This document shows, in pieces, positions 42,507 to 54,782 of a DNA stretch of 64,000 bases; position 1 is the first letter of the stretch, and every line of letters begins with the position of its first letter. This DNA comes from Siniperca chuatsi (Eukaryota; Chordata; Actinopteri; Centrarchiformes; Sinipercidae), in the NCBI RefSeq assembly GCF_020085105.1, contig NC_058046.1, positions 5,017,175 through 5,081,174 on the forward strand, in the 5' to 3' direction. The notes under the pieces were generated by a model, which was given only the letters and a program-made list of their open reading frames with translations, was not told where the DNA came from and did not search any database. The translations under genes were made by a program, and so were the position numbers.

Positions 42507-43676
42507 GCTGGGTTCTGGTCCTTCTGTCCCTCCTGGTGGGCAGCAGATCGCACGGAGGACGGACAGTAAGTGAGCGACCTCATTACCAGCCAAGTCCTTT
42601 TCATACCCAGAGCCATGAAGGCAAGCCAGGGGATCTATTTGTGAGTGCAGCCGAATGGAAGAGGGAGTGTGTGTGTGTGTGTATTTGGAGATGGGTGAGG
42701 GGGGGTGTCAGATGTCAGCTGTAGAGACTAGCACACTATAATCCTGCACAAGACAAGCACTGTTATTCATTTAGTCAAAAGGCTTGCAACATCTTTGGCA
42801 CCAGTAACTCAAAACTTGGGTAACATGAGAGCTCTTAGGTAAATTCTCAGCATTTTAACCACTTTTGTTTGCACATGTACCTGTGATCAGTTTGGTGCTG
42901 TGACAATAGAGGAACAACTTTCTATACTCTGTATCCAACTTCATGTGGTGAACAATGAAGGGTGAACATGTTTACTTAGGTTAAGACATCCTGCAGGAAA
43001 TGTTTAGAACTACATTTTGATGCTTTAAATGAACTGCCCACTCACCACGGAGTACATATAATAGGGTAATCTATTTATCCAGTATGCTTTGTTTCACCCA
43101 CTACCAACTCAAAACAACTTATATGATTTAGTTTAAAGGGAGTTTTGATATTCAGTATTTTGTTTCTGAGCTACAAGACACTTTGGTTAAAGACTGAGGG
43201 AGAAAGAGATGTGAATTTAACTTGAAGAGAGTAGAAGCAGAGTCAGTTGCTTGGTTTTAGCACAACAGCAGCTCAAGTGAGCTTTAAATGTCATTAGGGC
43301 TCCGTGAGCTTCCACTGACCTTTAGCTTAAAGGTCAACTCCTCTGGATAAAGTATCTCTTAACTTTTGTAGACAGTGTATCTTCCAACTTTTCAATTTCA
43401 ATTTATTTGAAGTCTTCCATTTAATTTCTCAAGAGTTTGCTTATTCTATCCACATATGTGAAAGGTTGTATGTTTCCTAGAGTACTTACATTTTTTCTGT
43501 AAAATACTAAGACTGCGTCTTGAACCTTTTGATGCTATAATAAAAATGTCAAACAGCCAATGAATACACAGACTACTTATTAGTGAAAAGGTGAGTTTTA
43601 AAGATGTGACACTTTTTGCAAACACACATTTCAAAATGATGAAAACACTGATTTTGTCTTCTGAGACTCATGTTGA
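42507..43676 (-). promoter_or_regulatory. fbp2: fbp2 5' UTR/upstream region and fbp1-fbp2 spacer
   Basis: This is the only sequence between the fbp2 start and the putative end of fbp1, so the fbp2 promoter should lie here. Visible: a TATA-like 'gggtatgaaaagg' on the minus strand near 42597-42609, a (GT)n run at 42668-42681 and an E-box CAGCTG at 42716-42721. The E-box would suit myogenic factors but is a common hexamer. The rest shows no gene. Confidence 0.4.
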
Positions 43677-43682
43677 TTTATT
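43677..43682 (-). promoter_or_regulatory. fbp1: candidate fbp1 polyadenylation signal
   Basis: AATAAA on the coding strand lies about 500 nt after the fbp1 stop codon. No closer canonical signal was noticed. Confidence 0.45.
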
Positions 43683-44178
43683 GAGAGACTTCATCAATCC
43701 AAGCAGTAGTTGTTCACATAATAAAATTGCACCAGGTTTTGTTGCATAGAGGTTTGTATTTGGTCCTTCATTCGTCTAGAATGTATGTTCATTCTAATTA
43801 AGGCACAAATGGAGGTAAAGTGAGGAGGAAAAGCTTTTCTTTGGTACATTTTGGTAGTTTTTTGTGGAATGTGTGCGTTTGTGTGCGTTATTGAGCTTAA
43901 GAGCCAGTTTTCATGTTTCCACTGAACCACCTTCTTTCTAAGCTTTCTCAGCTTTCTACAATGAGTATGAATATTGCTGGAATGGCATTAAAACCTTGTA
44001 ACTCCAACTTTGTTTTTGGGCTTAAGAAACCATTTCAAACTCCACCAGACATTATTAAAAATACATTTACTTCAAGCTCAAATTGAGGCCGACTTCCTCA
44101 GTCCCATAAAAGTGGACAGTTTGGAGATACGAGGTCTTTGCCGGAGAGTGCTGGTTATGAGAGCGAGTCAGTGCGGTC

Positions 44179-47100
44179 TCACTTCTTGGCATGTTTCTGG
44201 CAGATGGCGATGTACTCCAGCACATCCTCGGGGGAACCCATAGCCACGGGAGCCCGCTGATGGATGCTCTCAGGCTGGATGTCCAGGATGGTCTCGAAGC
44301 CGGTGGAGGCCATGCCGCCCGCCTGCTCCATGATGTAGGCCATGGGGTTGCATTCGTACAGCAGCCGCAGCTTTGAGGAAGAGGGGGAGTTTAGTTTCTA
44401 CTCCTAATTTCAAACTCTCCAAACTGAATATTCTAATTTAAAATGGTTTTACTAGTTTATAACTCTCTGAATGGTTTAGCACTTGAGACAAATTTTATCT
44501 GAAGCTTCAGCAGTCGGAGCTAGACAAGCAGATTGGATATCTTCCAAAGTCAGTCTTTTTCTCCTCATATTAGCTTCGGATAAACTTTTGCACAGAATGA
44601 GAAGTGGATTTTTCCCCCTCATCACTTACATTTGAAGTGCACTAGAAAGAGCTCTCTTAACGGCCAGTATGAACAGAAGGAATAATTACTGCAAGCAAAA
44701 CATTCGTAAGGGCACCTAACTATTGTTTTAAGACAGACTTGAAAAACTGTGAACCTATCCTTCAAGACAAAGAAATACGGAGAGATAACTATTACGGATC
44801 AAAACTGTGGAACAATCTGACCAGAACATTAAACTTATGTAAATTCCTCCAAGAAACATCTTAAGACTTCTCTTTTAAATCTTGCTTTTAAGTAGTTTTT
44901 GTTGCTTTGATTATTATTATTATAGAAATTTTTAATTATTTGTTTGCAACTTTTTAATCTGTAAATTGTAAAAAGTAAATCTAATGTTTGTCCTGAGTAT
45001 GATAAAAAGCCTTTAATATTGCAAGGCTTTTTAATTTTACTCAAAACTCAAGAGTGCCTGGATTTTTCCTCCTTGTTGCATTTGATGTGGCCACTGACTG
45101 CAAGAGCACCATTGTTTGTTAACTGGGACTTATTTAAAAAACATTTATTTTTTTAACTACAGGTACTGTATGGATTTGATGGACTAAATTGAGTCCCTAA
45201 CTCATTGCAAGCTGGTAGCATAAGTTCAACCAATGAAACAATTGTTTTAACGGTTACTGCTGGGAGTTTTATTCCTTATTTCTATACATTTTAAAAAACA
45301 GTTGCTTTCTACCTTTTTAAAATGTGACAACATCGTGTTTGGCTCAGTCTTGCAAATACTGGAAGGATGTGGAGAGTGAAGACACACTTTGTTGTGACAC
45401 TTTCTTCAGTATGGCCTCCTGTTACAAGTGACACTGAATAAACTATTCTTTTATCACCGTAAGTGAAACTGAAGAAAAAAGATCTTATTGGTTCTTGAAA
45501 ACTCAACATATGGTTGATGATGTTATTAAAAAGGTCTAGTGATATTCTACACTTTTCTTAAACAAATCCTGACCAAAACCAACAGTGAAATGATCCTATT
45601 AAAGTATCGTCTGTGTATCCAAAGCCTAATATAACTTATTCCTCTGTGCTGTAGACCTCCATTGTTCTCCAAAAGCTATTAAAAACACATCAATGAGCCA
45701 CACTGTTGCACTGGGTGACATGTTCCTTCATTATGATAAACATGGACACTGTAGTTTATTTTGAGTTGAACCCATGTACACTGTACGGCTGCTGTAAATA
45801 CTTGCTAGCATACCAAATCTGCGGCTGAAAATAGTCCAAGGTTCAGTGTATTCATCTATAAAAACATGAAAATTATAACAAATACAGTATTTACTCCTGT
45901 TTGAGTAACATTTGCTAAAAACTACTACTACTACTGCACTGTAGCTCAAAATTTCTTAAAACTGCTGGACAATTATTTAGCCTTTTTAAAAAATTTAACT
46001 GTATATCCATCACCTGTATTTTAAAAAGTTTGTCTTCAGTAGGAACCAATGGCCTTGGGCCTTGTTGAAAACAACAGACTTGAGAAGTCGGAAAGTATTG
46101 AGAGACAGACTAAAACACGGTTGGTTTTGGTCTTTTCATGGGATTTATAGACAATAACAAAAACGTGGAATATCACAAGCCTTATCCTTTAAGCTTGTTC
46201 ACATGTGCGTAAACTACAGGAGGCAGACCCCGTCAGGATATTTTAAAAATGTAACTTTTACAATGGGGGCTCATGTCTTTATACAATGTCCATATACTTC
46301 TAATATTGTATTTACTAAATGTGTACCATCCACTTTGTTTTAAGATAGAACATTTGAGAGTGAGCGTTTATTAGATCTTTAAAATGTTTAATGCAGGAGA
46401 AAGCAGCAGTGGGCCCTTACCTTTCCTTTGGGGCTCTTCACATTTCCTGGGTATAAAAAGATGCCTCCATACATCAGCGTTCGGTGGACGTCTGCCACCA
46501 TGGAGCCAATGTAACGGGCGCCGTAGGGCTCAGTGCCATCCTACAGTCATTTACAATGTTGCATTAGTAAGCTATTTAAAACTGGACAAGATCTGCATTA
46601 GAAAATACAAACCTCACATCCAAGTCTGCAGGTAAAAATGTGTCAGTCTTGGCATATTTACATTTTAATGTATGTTGATTAATGTCGACTGGCCCTGAAT
46701 AATAAATACAATTAAAAGAAGCTTGAACAATCTGGCAATGAAAAGTGAAAGTAATGACCCTCTCCAACAAATGCCACCAAAATGCCTTTAAGAAAGATGG
46801 AGATTAGCTGGACATAACACATTTAGTTTACTATTTTATGTAATATTAATATTTAACAACACTACTCTGCTTGAAGCTCTCCCCACACGTCCTGCGTCAG
46901 TCTTACCTGAGGGAACTTCTTCTTCTGCAGGTACTCTGTGACGGCGGGTTCAAAGTGCTTTGCATAACCTTCATTCAAGCTGTAAATCTTGCCTCGCTTC
47001 TTGATCTTCACATCCCGATCAACCAGGATAAATTCGCCAATCGCCTGATGAGCAAAAAGCAGAAAATGTTATCAATAACCTCAGAACCACATGTTTTGTA

Positions 47101-49956
47101 CAAAATGAATTTGCAAGATTTTTTCTATGTGACACACAGGGCCTTCAAGAGAGTACTAACTGGGTCGAGCATGAAGCAGTTGACTCCCTGGCCGGTGGAG
47201 ATCACCATCATGGTGGCGCTGCCGTAGAGGGCGTAGCCTGCCGCCACAAGGTTCCTGCCAGGCTGCAGGGCGTCCTTCTCACAGGGCTCATCATCTGTGG
47301 TCTGAGGGGAAACATATAAACTAATGTCATCAAGGAATCATTCCCTTTTCACTTTACCATCTTCGTAAAATGGCATTACCATATTTTACATTTTAACCGC
47401 CACTGAATAGGAATGCTTTGACTTCGAGGGCCATAAAAAGAAGAATAGCCTGGGTTTGAGTGAGAAAAAACCTTGTTATAAAAGTTTTTTTTGACTTGGA
47501 TAATATAATTCTGGGGGGTATATCAGTGTAACATTTTTGGCATGAACTTGGCCGAAATCAAAGACATGAATATGAGCGACAACTTCCGTGTAACTTATCT
47601 GTCTTGGCCTTCAAACCACTCAGACTAGTACAATTATAAAAGCTAATTTAAAAAAAATTGCCAAGTCATATCATTCTGCCATGACTTGGCTTTCGGTTTG
47701 CACATCAAGGTCAAAGACACTTTATCATGAGAATTTGAACCTGTGTTAGTACCTTTTTGTAGATGGCAAAGATGGTTCCGATGGAGACGAGACAGTCGAT
47801 GTTGGAGGAGCCGTCCAAAGGATCAAAGCACACAATGTATTTGCCCTGGAAGACAAGGAAAAGTGCTAGAAATAACTTCTCTGTTGTTAAAGTTGCCCTG
47901 TGGAGTTTTCTTGTAAACAAACAAAAGTTATGTTTACAGTCAGTGTTACTCGCCTAAACGCACTGTGTGTGTGTCCTTCAGGTCAAACAAATGTGTTGAA
48001 TGCATTTCCTTCATCATAAAACATTTAATCATCAATTTTTTAAGTATTTTAAATCCTCTTGTTTACATTCATATTAACTAGCTAGCGGCCTTCTTCTTCC
48101 CTGCCTCTTGTTCGCACAATGCTGCGTTTCATGACCCATTTTATTTTAGACCCACCTGGTACTTAATTTATTTTCTGAACTGTTTTATAGTGTACTGTAT
48201 TATATTTTTTGATAGTACTTTCTCCTTTGTGCACTGACGTAAAGGCGAGCTGCTGTAACAAAGAGTTTCCCTTCGGGGATCAATAAAGTATTTCTGTTTC
48301 TGATTCTGATTCCTGCTGCCTGTAGATCAGTGCAATAGTGTGACACCATTGGTAGGAATGTGTATTGCGTCACCCTTGTGCATCCGCGTTCTCGTGGGCG
48401 TGCATGAGACAAATAAAACGCTGGTCAACTAGAAATCAAAAGCTCCACGGGGAACCTTTAACTGTACCTACCAGTGACAATTGAATACAAGTTTGATCAT
48501 TGCTGTGCAAGTGGTCAGTCTGAAACTAATTTCATATAACACTTAATTTGACAGGAACTGAAAGCCTATTTTTACTCGACCAGTCATATGAGATAAGATC
48601 CCATGAGGAAAAGATCTGAAAAACAGACATTTACATTAACCCAGAGAAAGCTTCAGGAGTAGCAAAGATCCCTGGTTTTGTTTTAAAGTCTAAATCAAAG
48701 TCTATTCTTTCTCCAGCTGTCACACAGACCCACTTACCCTTCTTTCTGGCTCTATAATGATGGCGTTCTCATTCTCTTCAGACACCAGCAAACAGGAGGT
48801 AAAAGATGACTTGATCATGTTGATGACCAGATCATTGGACAGAATGTCCAGCTTCTTCACCTGGTCACCTGTCACATTGGTGCTGCCAGCGATGCCATAA
48901 CTGATAAGACATAAACAACAATTCTACTTCTGTAAAAACTTTCATTTTTGGTAGTTTCTATTTTGTTAACTGACAAAATATCATTTAAACATCTCTACAG
49001 TTTTTGTTACTGAGATAAGATTGATTGGAATAAAAATCATGAAATGAAAAAAACTGCAAGTGATGCATGACTCTGCATTTCTAAACTGCAGAGGTTAGTT
49101 GGTGACTGAGTAAAGCTCTGCATCACATCATGTCTCATCAGCCACAAAGGTTTAGCACATACAAAAGATTTCTGCTCAGGTAGGTCACGTGAAAACAACA
49201 ACAAATACAAACACAAAATTGTAAAATATATATATATACACACACACATATATATGTACATTAATGTAAATATTTAGGGAACAGGTCTATTTTTGTAATA
49301 GATACTTAGGTTATGTAAACATTTCCTTAACCAGAAACTTAACATGGCATTATTAACCTACACAGCACATAGTAATGACATAATATGCATAAATGCAAAG
49401 TATTAAAACACAGCAGTTTGAAACAGTGAAGACAAGATAAGGAAATAAAACGGTAGCAGGGCAGAAAGGCATGGACTTTCTAATGGATCCTGGCATTAAG
49501 GCTGCACATTACCGGCATTAAATATATGACCGAAATGTGTTTGTTGAAATAAATTGTATGCACGACGGATCATCTGAAAGTGGGCGTGGTGATGTCAGGT
49601 ATGGCTTCCTGACTGGCGCACAGAAACCCATCAGTCTCCTGCTCAGTTGGTGCCAACGTGGATGCCGTGGGACTGAAACTTCAGTCATTGGTACTTTTAA
49701 GCACAGACAGAACTGTGCAACACGTGCTACCACTGTTAACTTTATAAACGAGAATATCTTCTACTCAGTGAGGGTTGTTTACTCACAGGTGGGCGATCCC
49801 AGCTTTGCGCACAGCGCAGGAGATCGCCTTCACCGCCGTGCACAGCGAGTTCAGCAGCGTGGTCAGCTCTCCGGTGCCTTTCGCCTTCATGCCCTCTTCC
49901 ATAACGAACCGGGTCATGGTGACCACGTTGGTGTCGAAGGCTGCTTGGTCAGACAT
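44179..49956 (-). CDS. fbp1: fructose-1,6-bisphosphatase, liver-type isoform (complete, 7 exons)
   Basis: Exons 5' to 3': 49956-49787, 48900-48738, 47845-47753, 47301-47161, 47044-46907, 46540-46421 and 44370-44179 (TGA), giving 338 residues, the length of human FBP1. It is the gluconeogenic enzyme converting fructose-1,6-bisphosphate to fructose-6-phosphate. The sequence carries '[20 protein letters not shown]', AMP-site 'GTGELT', dynamic loop '[19 protein letters not shown]' with the usual Tyr and Gln, metal sites 'VSEEN' and '[10 protein letters not shown]', 'GVNCFMLDP', '[17 protein letters not shown]' and '[20 protein letters not shown]'. The Gln70 (Met-inclusive) and the Cys-containing 'GVNCFMLDP' favour FBP1 over FBP2. 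ATG sits in an excellent Kozak context (gccaccATG). The intron 4 donor is GTTAGT rather than GTRAGT, a tolerable variant. Exons 2-6 have the same lengths as in neighbouring fbp2 (163, 93, 141, 138, 120), so the pair is a tandem duplication. Which teleost co-orthologue (fbp1a or fbp1b) this is cannot be decided. Confidence 0.94.
44780..45060 (+). mobile_element. LINE C-terminal/3' UTR relic
   Basis: 'ggatcaaaactgtggaacaa' + 'tctgaccag' reads as '[10 protein letters not shown]', the shape of a '[10 protein letters not shown]' block near the end of fish LINE ORF2. Downstream is an AT-rich tail. It lies in fbp1 intron 6 in the antisense orientation. Confidence 0.5.
48225..48312 (+). mobile_element. 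LINE 3' tail fragment
   Basis: 'cccttcggggatcaataaag' followed by 'tatttctgtttctgattctg' is the + strand counterpart of the 23086 fragment. It lies in fbp1 intron 2. Confidence 0.65.
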
Positions 49957-50110
49957 GGTGGCAGATGGTCCTCTGAAGCCCGAGAGTAAGAAGCTGGGGG
50001 AAATGCTGCAGAACTTAAACGCTCTGCAACGCGGAACTCAGTGGAGGGAGTGAATACACAAGGGCCAATCCAGCGCTGCGGGAGAGGTGTGGCCCCGCTG
50101 GAAACACGAC
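49957..50110 (-). promoter_or_regulatory. fbp1: fbp1 5' UTR and proximal promoter
   Basis: GC-richer sequence immediately upstream of the fbp1 ATG. It contains an inverted CCAAT box (CCAAT on + at 50065-50069, ATTGG on the coding strand) about 110 bp upstream of the ATG. No clear TATA box was seen. The transcription start is not determinable by eye. Confidence 0.45.
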
Positions 50111-50479
50111 CCGCTTTGTACAAACTGAACTGGGTAGTGATGGAATGACAATGTTACCAATAGAGGGATGTGACCGGAATAATAGACGCCGTGCATGCCT
50201 GATTTCAAACTGTCGTTGCGCAAGACGGGTCGTGTACTTTTCCAGCAAGTTTGAAAACGATAGGGTGAATGAACAGTTTCATAACTTTTGATAGTGTTCA
50301 TTCACATTCTTCTTGTTTTTGGATAGATGAACTTTTATTATCTTATAATATATCATTTCTTTTTTTGTTCCCAATTTACCCTGGTTCTATCTATCTATAT
50401 ATCTAATACTATATTATTCTATATGTGCACAGCCATGTCCATATTCTTTTGTGTGCTTTTGGTTTGGGCTAGGTCCCTT

Positions 50480-50833
50480 ATTTGCAATTAAGGGACATCT
50501 TAATGCTACAGAATACAGTGATGTTTTGGCCAAAAGAGTGCTTCCAGTTTTGTGTCAACATCTGCACAAAGCCAGGTGAAGTGTTTTTCCTATATTTGGT
50601 GTGCAAGAACTCGACTGGCCTTGTCAGAGCCCTGAGCTCAACCCGCATCCTGCACCTTTCGGATGAATTGCAATCGCCAGAATCAGCAGGATTTTCAAAA
50701 TCTCGTGGAGAGCCTTCGCAGAAGAGTGGAGGCTGTTATAGCGGCACATTAATGCCAATGGTTTTGGACTGAGATGTTCAACAATTACACACATGGGTGT
50801 AGTTTTTGGGTGTCCACATACTTTTGGCTATGT
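50480..50833 (+). pseudogene. degenerate Tc1/mariner-like transposon fragment
   Basis: 'aactcgactggccttgtcag' + 'agccctgagctcaacccgcat' is a decayed form of the 'DWP.QSPDLNPI' coding block, followed by a 'WDEL'-like string (ggatgaattgcaatcgcc). It ends with the 'gtgtccacatacttttggct' terminus typical of this fish element. Stops and indels prevent any product. Confidence 0.55.
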
Positions 50834-51241
50834 AATCCATGTATCTATCTATGTATCTATATATCCTCTTAACTACACATCCATCGATCACAAAAACAGA
50901 CCTGTTTTTCTCCATTGCACATGTAGGCTTCTTACTGCCTTTGACCTGGTTAAATAAATAAAAAGTAAAGAAGGGAGCATAAGCAAAACATATGCTACAG
51001 CCTTTAAATTGTCTTACTGTAAAGGGCCATGTTAATCTATTGCAGTCTAGCTGTTAGTCTCAAACAATCTCTATGTAATCAAAGTTATTGTTTCCAAAAA
51101 GGGCAAGTTAAAACACATTACATGCATTATTTTTTTTTCTATATTTTATAGGTGTCATTGTTTTAGTTTTATGTGAACAAGCTACAAGACACAACACAAT
51201 ATAGCCCTAAAATAATTAATAATAAAATATTAGCTTGTAGT

Positions 51242-51813
51242 CACAGGGGGAAGAAGTACTCAGATCTTGTACTTAAGTAAAAGTAGTAATACCACAGTGT
51301 AGAAATACTCTGTTACAAGTAAAAGTCATGCATTTAAAATTTTACTTAAGTAAAAGTTCAAAAGTATTAACATCAAACTATAAGTACTAAAAGTAAAAGT
51401 ATGCATTATGTAGAATGGCCCATTTCAGAATAATGTATATTTTATAACTGGATTGTAGTTATTGATGCATTAATGTGTTCATCACTTTAATGTTGAAGCT
51501 GGTAAAGGTGGAGCTCATTTTAATTACTTTATATACTGCTGGGTAGCTTGTGAATTTCTCCTGGGGATCAATAAAGTTTTATCTTAATCTATAATATAAA
51601 TGTATTTGTTGATCATATTTTGTATTATTTATCTGAATCTGCAAAGTAGCCAGTAACAAATAGATGTAGTGGAGAAAAAAAAAGTACAATATTTGCCTCT
51701 AAAATGTAGTGGAGTAGAAGTATAAAGTACCCTAAAATGGAAAATTAAAGTATCTAAAAATTGTATATTTGTGCAGTACTTGAGTAAATGTACTTACTTG
51801 ATTTCCACCACTG
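51242..51813. mobile_element. hAT-like MITE with perfect 8-bp target-site duplication
   Basis: The 572-bp element belongs to the CAGTGGTGGAA family (left 'cacagggggaagaagtactc', right 'cttgatttccaccactg'). It is flanked on both sides by CTTGTAGT (51234-51241 and 51814-51821). The interior carries 'acttaagtaaaagtagtaat' and a LINE-tail-like 'ctggggatcaataaag' at about 51560. It is non-coding, so it moved in trans. Confidence 0.85.
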
Positions 51814-52559
51814 CTTGTAGTGAAGTTAAACCACAAATAAGCTATAACCTTAACCTTTTAATGCTCTAAAACTATACTTTTCTAAGGTGTTGAACTTCCT
51901 GTGTTATAACTGTTAAAGCAAAACGCCACAAGATGGCGGTCTTGGTCAGACAACCTCGTTTGGGTCGCACACTCTTTGCTCTGTCCCGAACACTGTAGGT
52001 GTGTTTTGGTAGCCTAGAATTATCATTAATCTTGTAAATAATCACTGTGTAGCTTTACATTTATATAAACTTGTGGTTGTATATATATATTATAATATTT
52101 TAAGACGTTTAACAGGCTGAACCATCTAAGAAACCGTTAAAATTAGCCCCCCAAAAAACCGCACTTGTGTGACACAGAACAATTAATAAACACTCATATT
52201 AATGCGCCAAACGAAAACTGCCCCCATTTAAGATACGTTAGACATTCCAAGAACTATATTGTTTCGCGGAAGATAAGCTAAACATCTAGCTAGCTAGTTT
52301 AGGTGCGTTAACTGTCACTAAGTAAGTCACAAAATATTTACTAGTTAAACGTCTGTACAATTCAATTAACAGTTGATATTGTTATCAGTTAATAAAAGCG
52401 TTAAGTCTCTAGAAATGTCGTTGAATTGCTAGATAAAGTGTAATATTAACCAGCAGTTAAAGCCTTAGATCAACTAACAGCTTACTAGCTTAAGTTACTC
52501 GTTTTTAAGGCTAAGTAGCCTTATTACCTTCCTGAAGTAAAACAGTAAATATTGTGGTG

Positions 52560-52915
52560 GTTTAGCCGCCTGTAGCTCGGACAGTAAAAGTAGGCCGACT
52601 TTACAGCAGGTGAGCTACACCTGTAGCACTGATTGACCTTCATTTCCGCGCTGAGCTCGTCTGGGCGCCGACTGCGCATGCCCGCCGGTTAATAACTTGC
52701 TGCTGAAGCGGACAAGTACAAAGAGGCTGCTGGTGGTGCAGACGGGACGTGTCGTGTGCCACGGGGTACAACCTCGTAGAGTTTGACGTTAAGTTGCTAC
52801 GTTATCCGGACGATTTACCCTGCAAGAATTTGACTCCAAGGACAATCAGTTGAATTAACAGTGAGGAGGAGTTACATTCAAGTCCAGAAAGAGCTCGGGA
52901 GACACTTGGCGTCGG
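52560..52915 (+). promoter_or_regulatory. promoter and non-coding first exon of an unidentified + strand gene
   Basis: A locally CpG-rich stretch in otherwise AT-rich DNA contains an NRF1-like CTGCGCATGC (52672-52681). A ~200-nt segment follows without a convincing start codon, ending at a consensus donor GTCGG|GTAAGT (exon end 52915). It is divergent from fbp1, about 2.7 kb away. In human, AOPEP (C9orf3) lies in the same divergent position beside FBP1, so aopep is the leading guess. No coding sequence in the window tests this. Confidence 0.5.
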
Positions 52916-54569
52916 GTAAGTTAAACGCTTTGCAGTCGCAGGGAGTTTCAGATAAATGCAAGGGATATGTTAATTCAATCGTCCTTAAAGTATTTAAGCT
53001 TTTGAAGGTTATTATTTTTTTTAGCGTTATATAAGCATGCGCGAGCCTTTGGTTTAATTCCTTGGGTAAGTTTAATGTGTCCTCGATGCATGTTCTGGGT
53101 CAGGTGGTCCTGCAGCGACCAGACCAGACAATCCCATGAAGCGCTGCTGGTTAAACAGGATTATGTTTAAAGTCATATGGTGTTTGTTGTACCTAGCTCG
53201 TTGTGGTAATCTGGTTGTTTCTCTCCCCCCCCCAACAAAGCTTGCTCGTGCCAGACAGGTGTAAAGGGAGTGTTGGAAGTATCTCACATGCAGCAGCATG
53301 GGTTTGAACTTTGAGCTCCAAGTGCAAGGAAATGTGGTGCGTGCATTAGAGGAGGCGAGGAAAAAGGACGTTTTAATTATGCTCTTAAAACAGTTTTCAG
53401 GCACTGACCCATGATTTAGTAATCCCTCACCATTATATGACCCATACTGACTCATGTTTGCCATGGATTTAACAGCTAACCAGGTTTCACCACAGGTTTG
53501 CAAGTCCCAAACATCCTGACTTCAGGCCTCTAAAAGAATACTTCCTTTCTTTCACTATACTCATTTTCTCTCTCTCCTTTATAATACAGTACAGTGCCTG
53601 GCTCTTGACAAAAGTGTCTTAATGTGGGACTGTCATCAACTTTGAAATGTTGCATACAGTGTAAATGAAGCCGCTGTTGGTCGTATCCAGACTCCACACC
53701 ATGCAGCAGAGTTAATTCTTCCTCTCCTCTTCTGATTTGGCATGCCACTACCTATTTTCTCACTGTCAGAGGTTTAAGCAGGCAGATGAAAGCTCTGCAA
53801 AAGCTTGTGCTGGGGAGCTAAAGCATGTTAGGATCAGAATAGTGGGGATATAGACCTGGATGGTGGTCCCTATTGTGCTGGTGAAGAACTGAGATCAAGA
53901 AGAGGGCTCTTCATCTTCTGCTGGGCTCAGAGGCTTTTCCACTTTTCTTTAGAGATAAAGCTCTGAATTGATATGTCAAGAGGAAGAATATGAGCTCTGT
54001 GACAGCGGTTTAATGAAATTCTTTGGCTTCCAGTGTGGCACTTTTGGCATATCCCTGAATCCATTTTTCTACACTTGGGTATAATAAGAATACAGATTAC
54101 AAACCGAGCTTTCATCCAGGAGACCAAACAAAGCATTCCTTCAGACATTAAAGTACCAACCTTATGTGGCTTTGGTGAACCTGGTGATCTTTTGTACAGT
54201 CACTTTGGGGAAAATATCAAATTTTCTCAAAAATTCCTTTTTTAATGATTTTTCCAACTGTCCAAATCCATTATAATGTTGTTTTAAGACAATTTGGCTG
54301 CTGTTTCTTGTATAATATTGATTATATGACAATAGTCACAAAACCTTGAAGTTACAGTGCTGCCATCCTAATCAAACCAACACTGATTACAAATGAATGT
54401 AAGATATAAATACCCATTCTCCTGATCTTGGCCTGTAAATGTCCAGATGTACAAGAGTCATCAAACACACCAAAGTGCATGTAGGTAATGCAATGTAGGT
54501 ATGTTTAAACAACACCCAATTCTTTACACAAAATGGCACCGAACACATGTAGGGAGACATATTTTCACA

Positions 54570-54782
54570 GGTGGGAAAAATATTAGAAACACCTCTTCGT
54601 GTAACACAATACATTTCAAAGGCAGCACAAACTTGGGTCTCCAAAATGATCAGCACCTCTCTGTAACAGTTTCAACAAGACGTGAACATTAAATCTCCAT
54701 GAAGATAGGATTTTCTGCTCGGCTGTTGTATTAGACTTCATTACTTTTAGCTAAGTGTACCTAATAAACTTATTATGTGGCC
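54570..54782. repeat. teleost dispersed repeat ('aagtgtacctaataaac' end)
   Basis: 'aaatattagaaacacctctt' at the left and 'gtattagacttcattacttt' + 'tagctaagtgtacctaataa' at the right are the recurrent ends of a well-known fish repeat. Confidence 0.6.
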
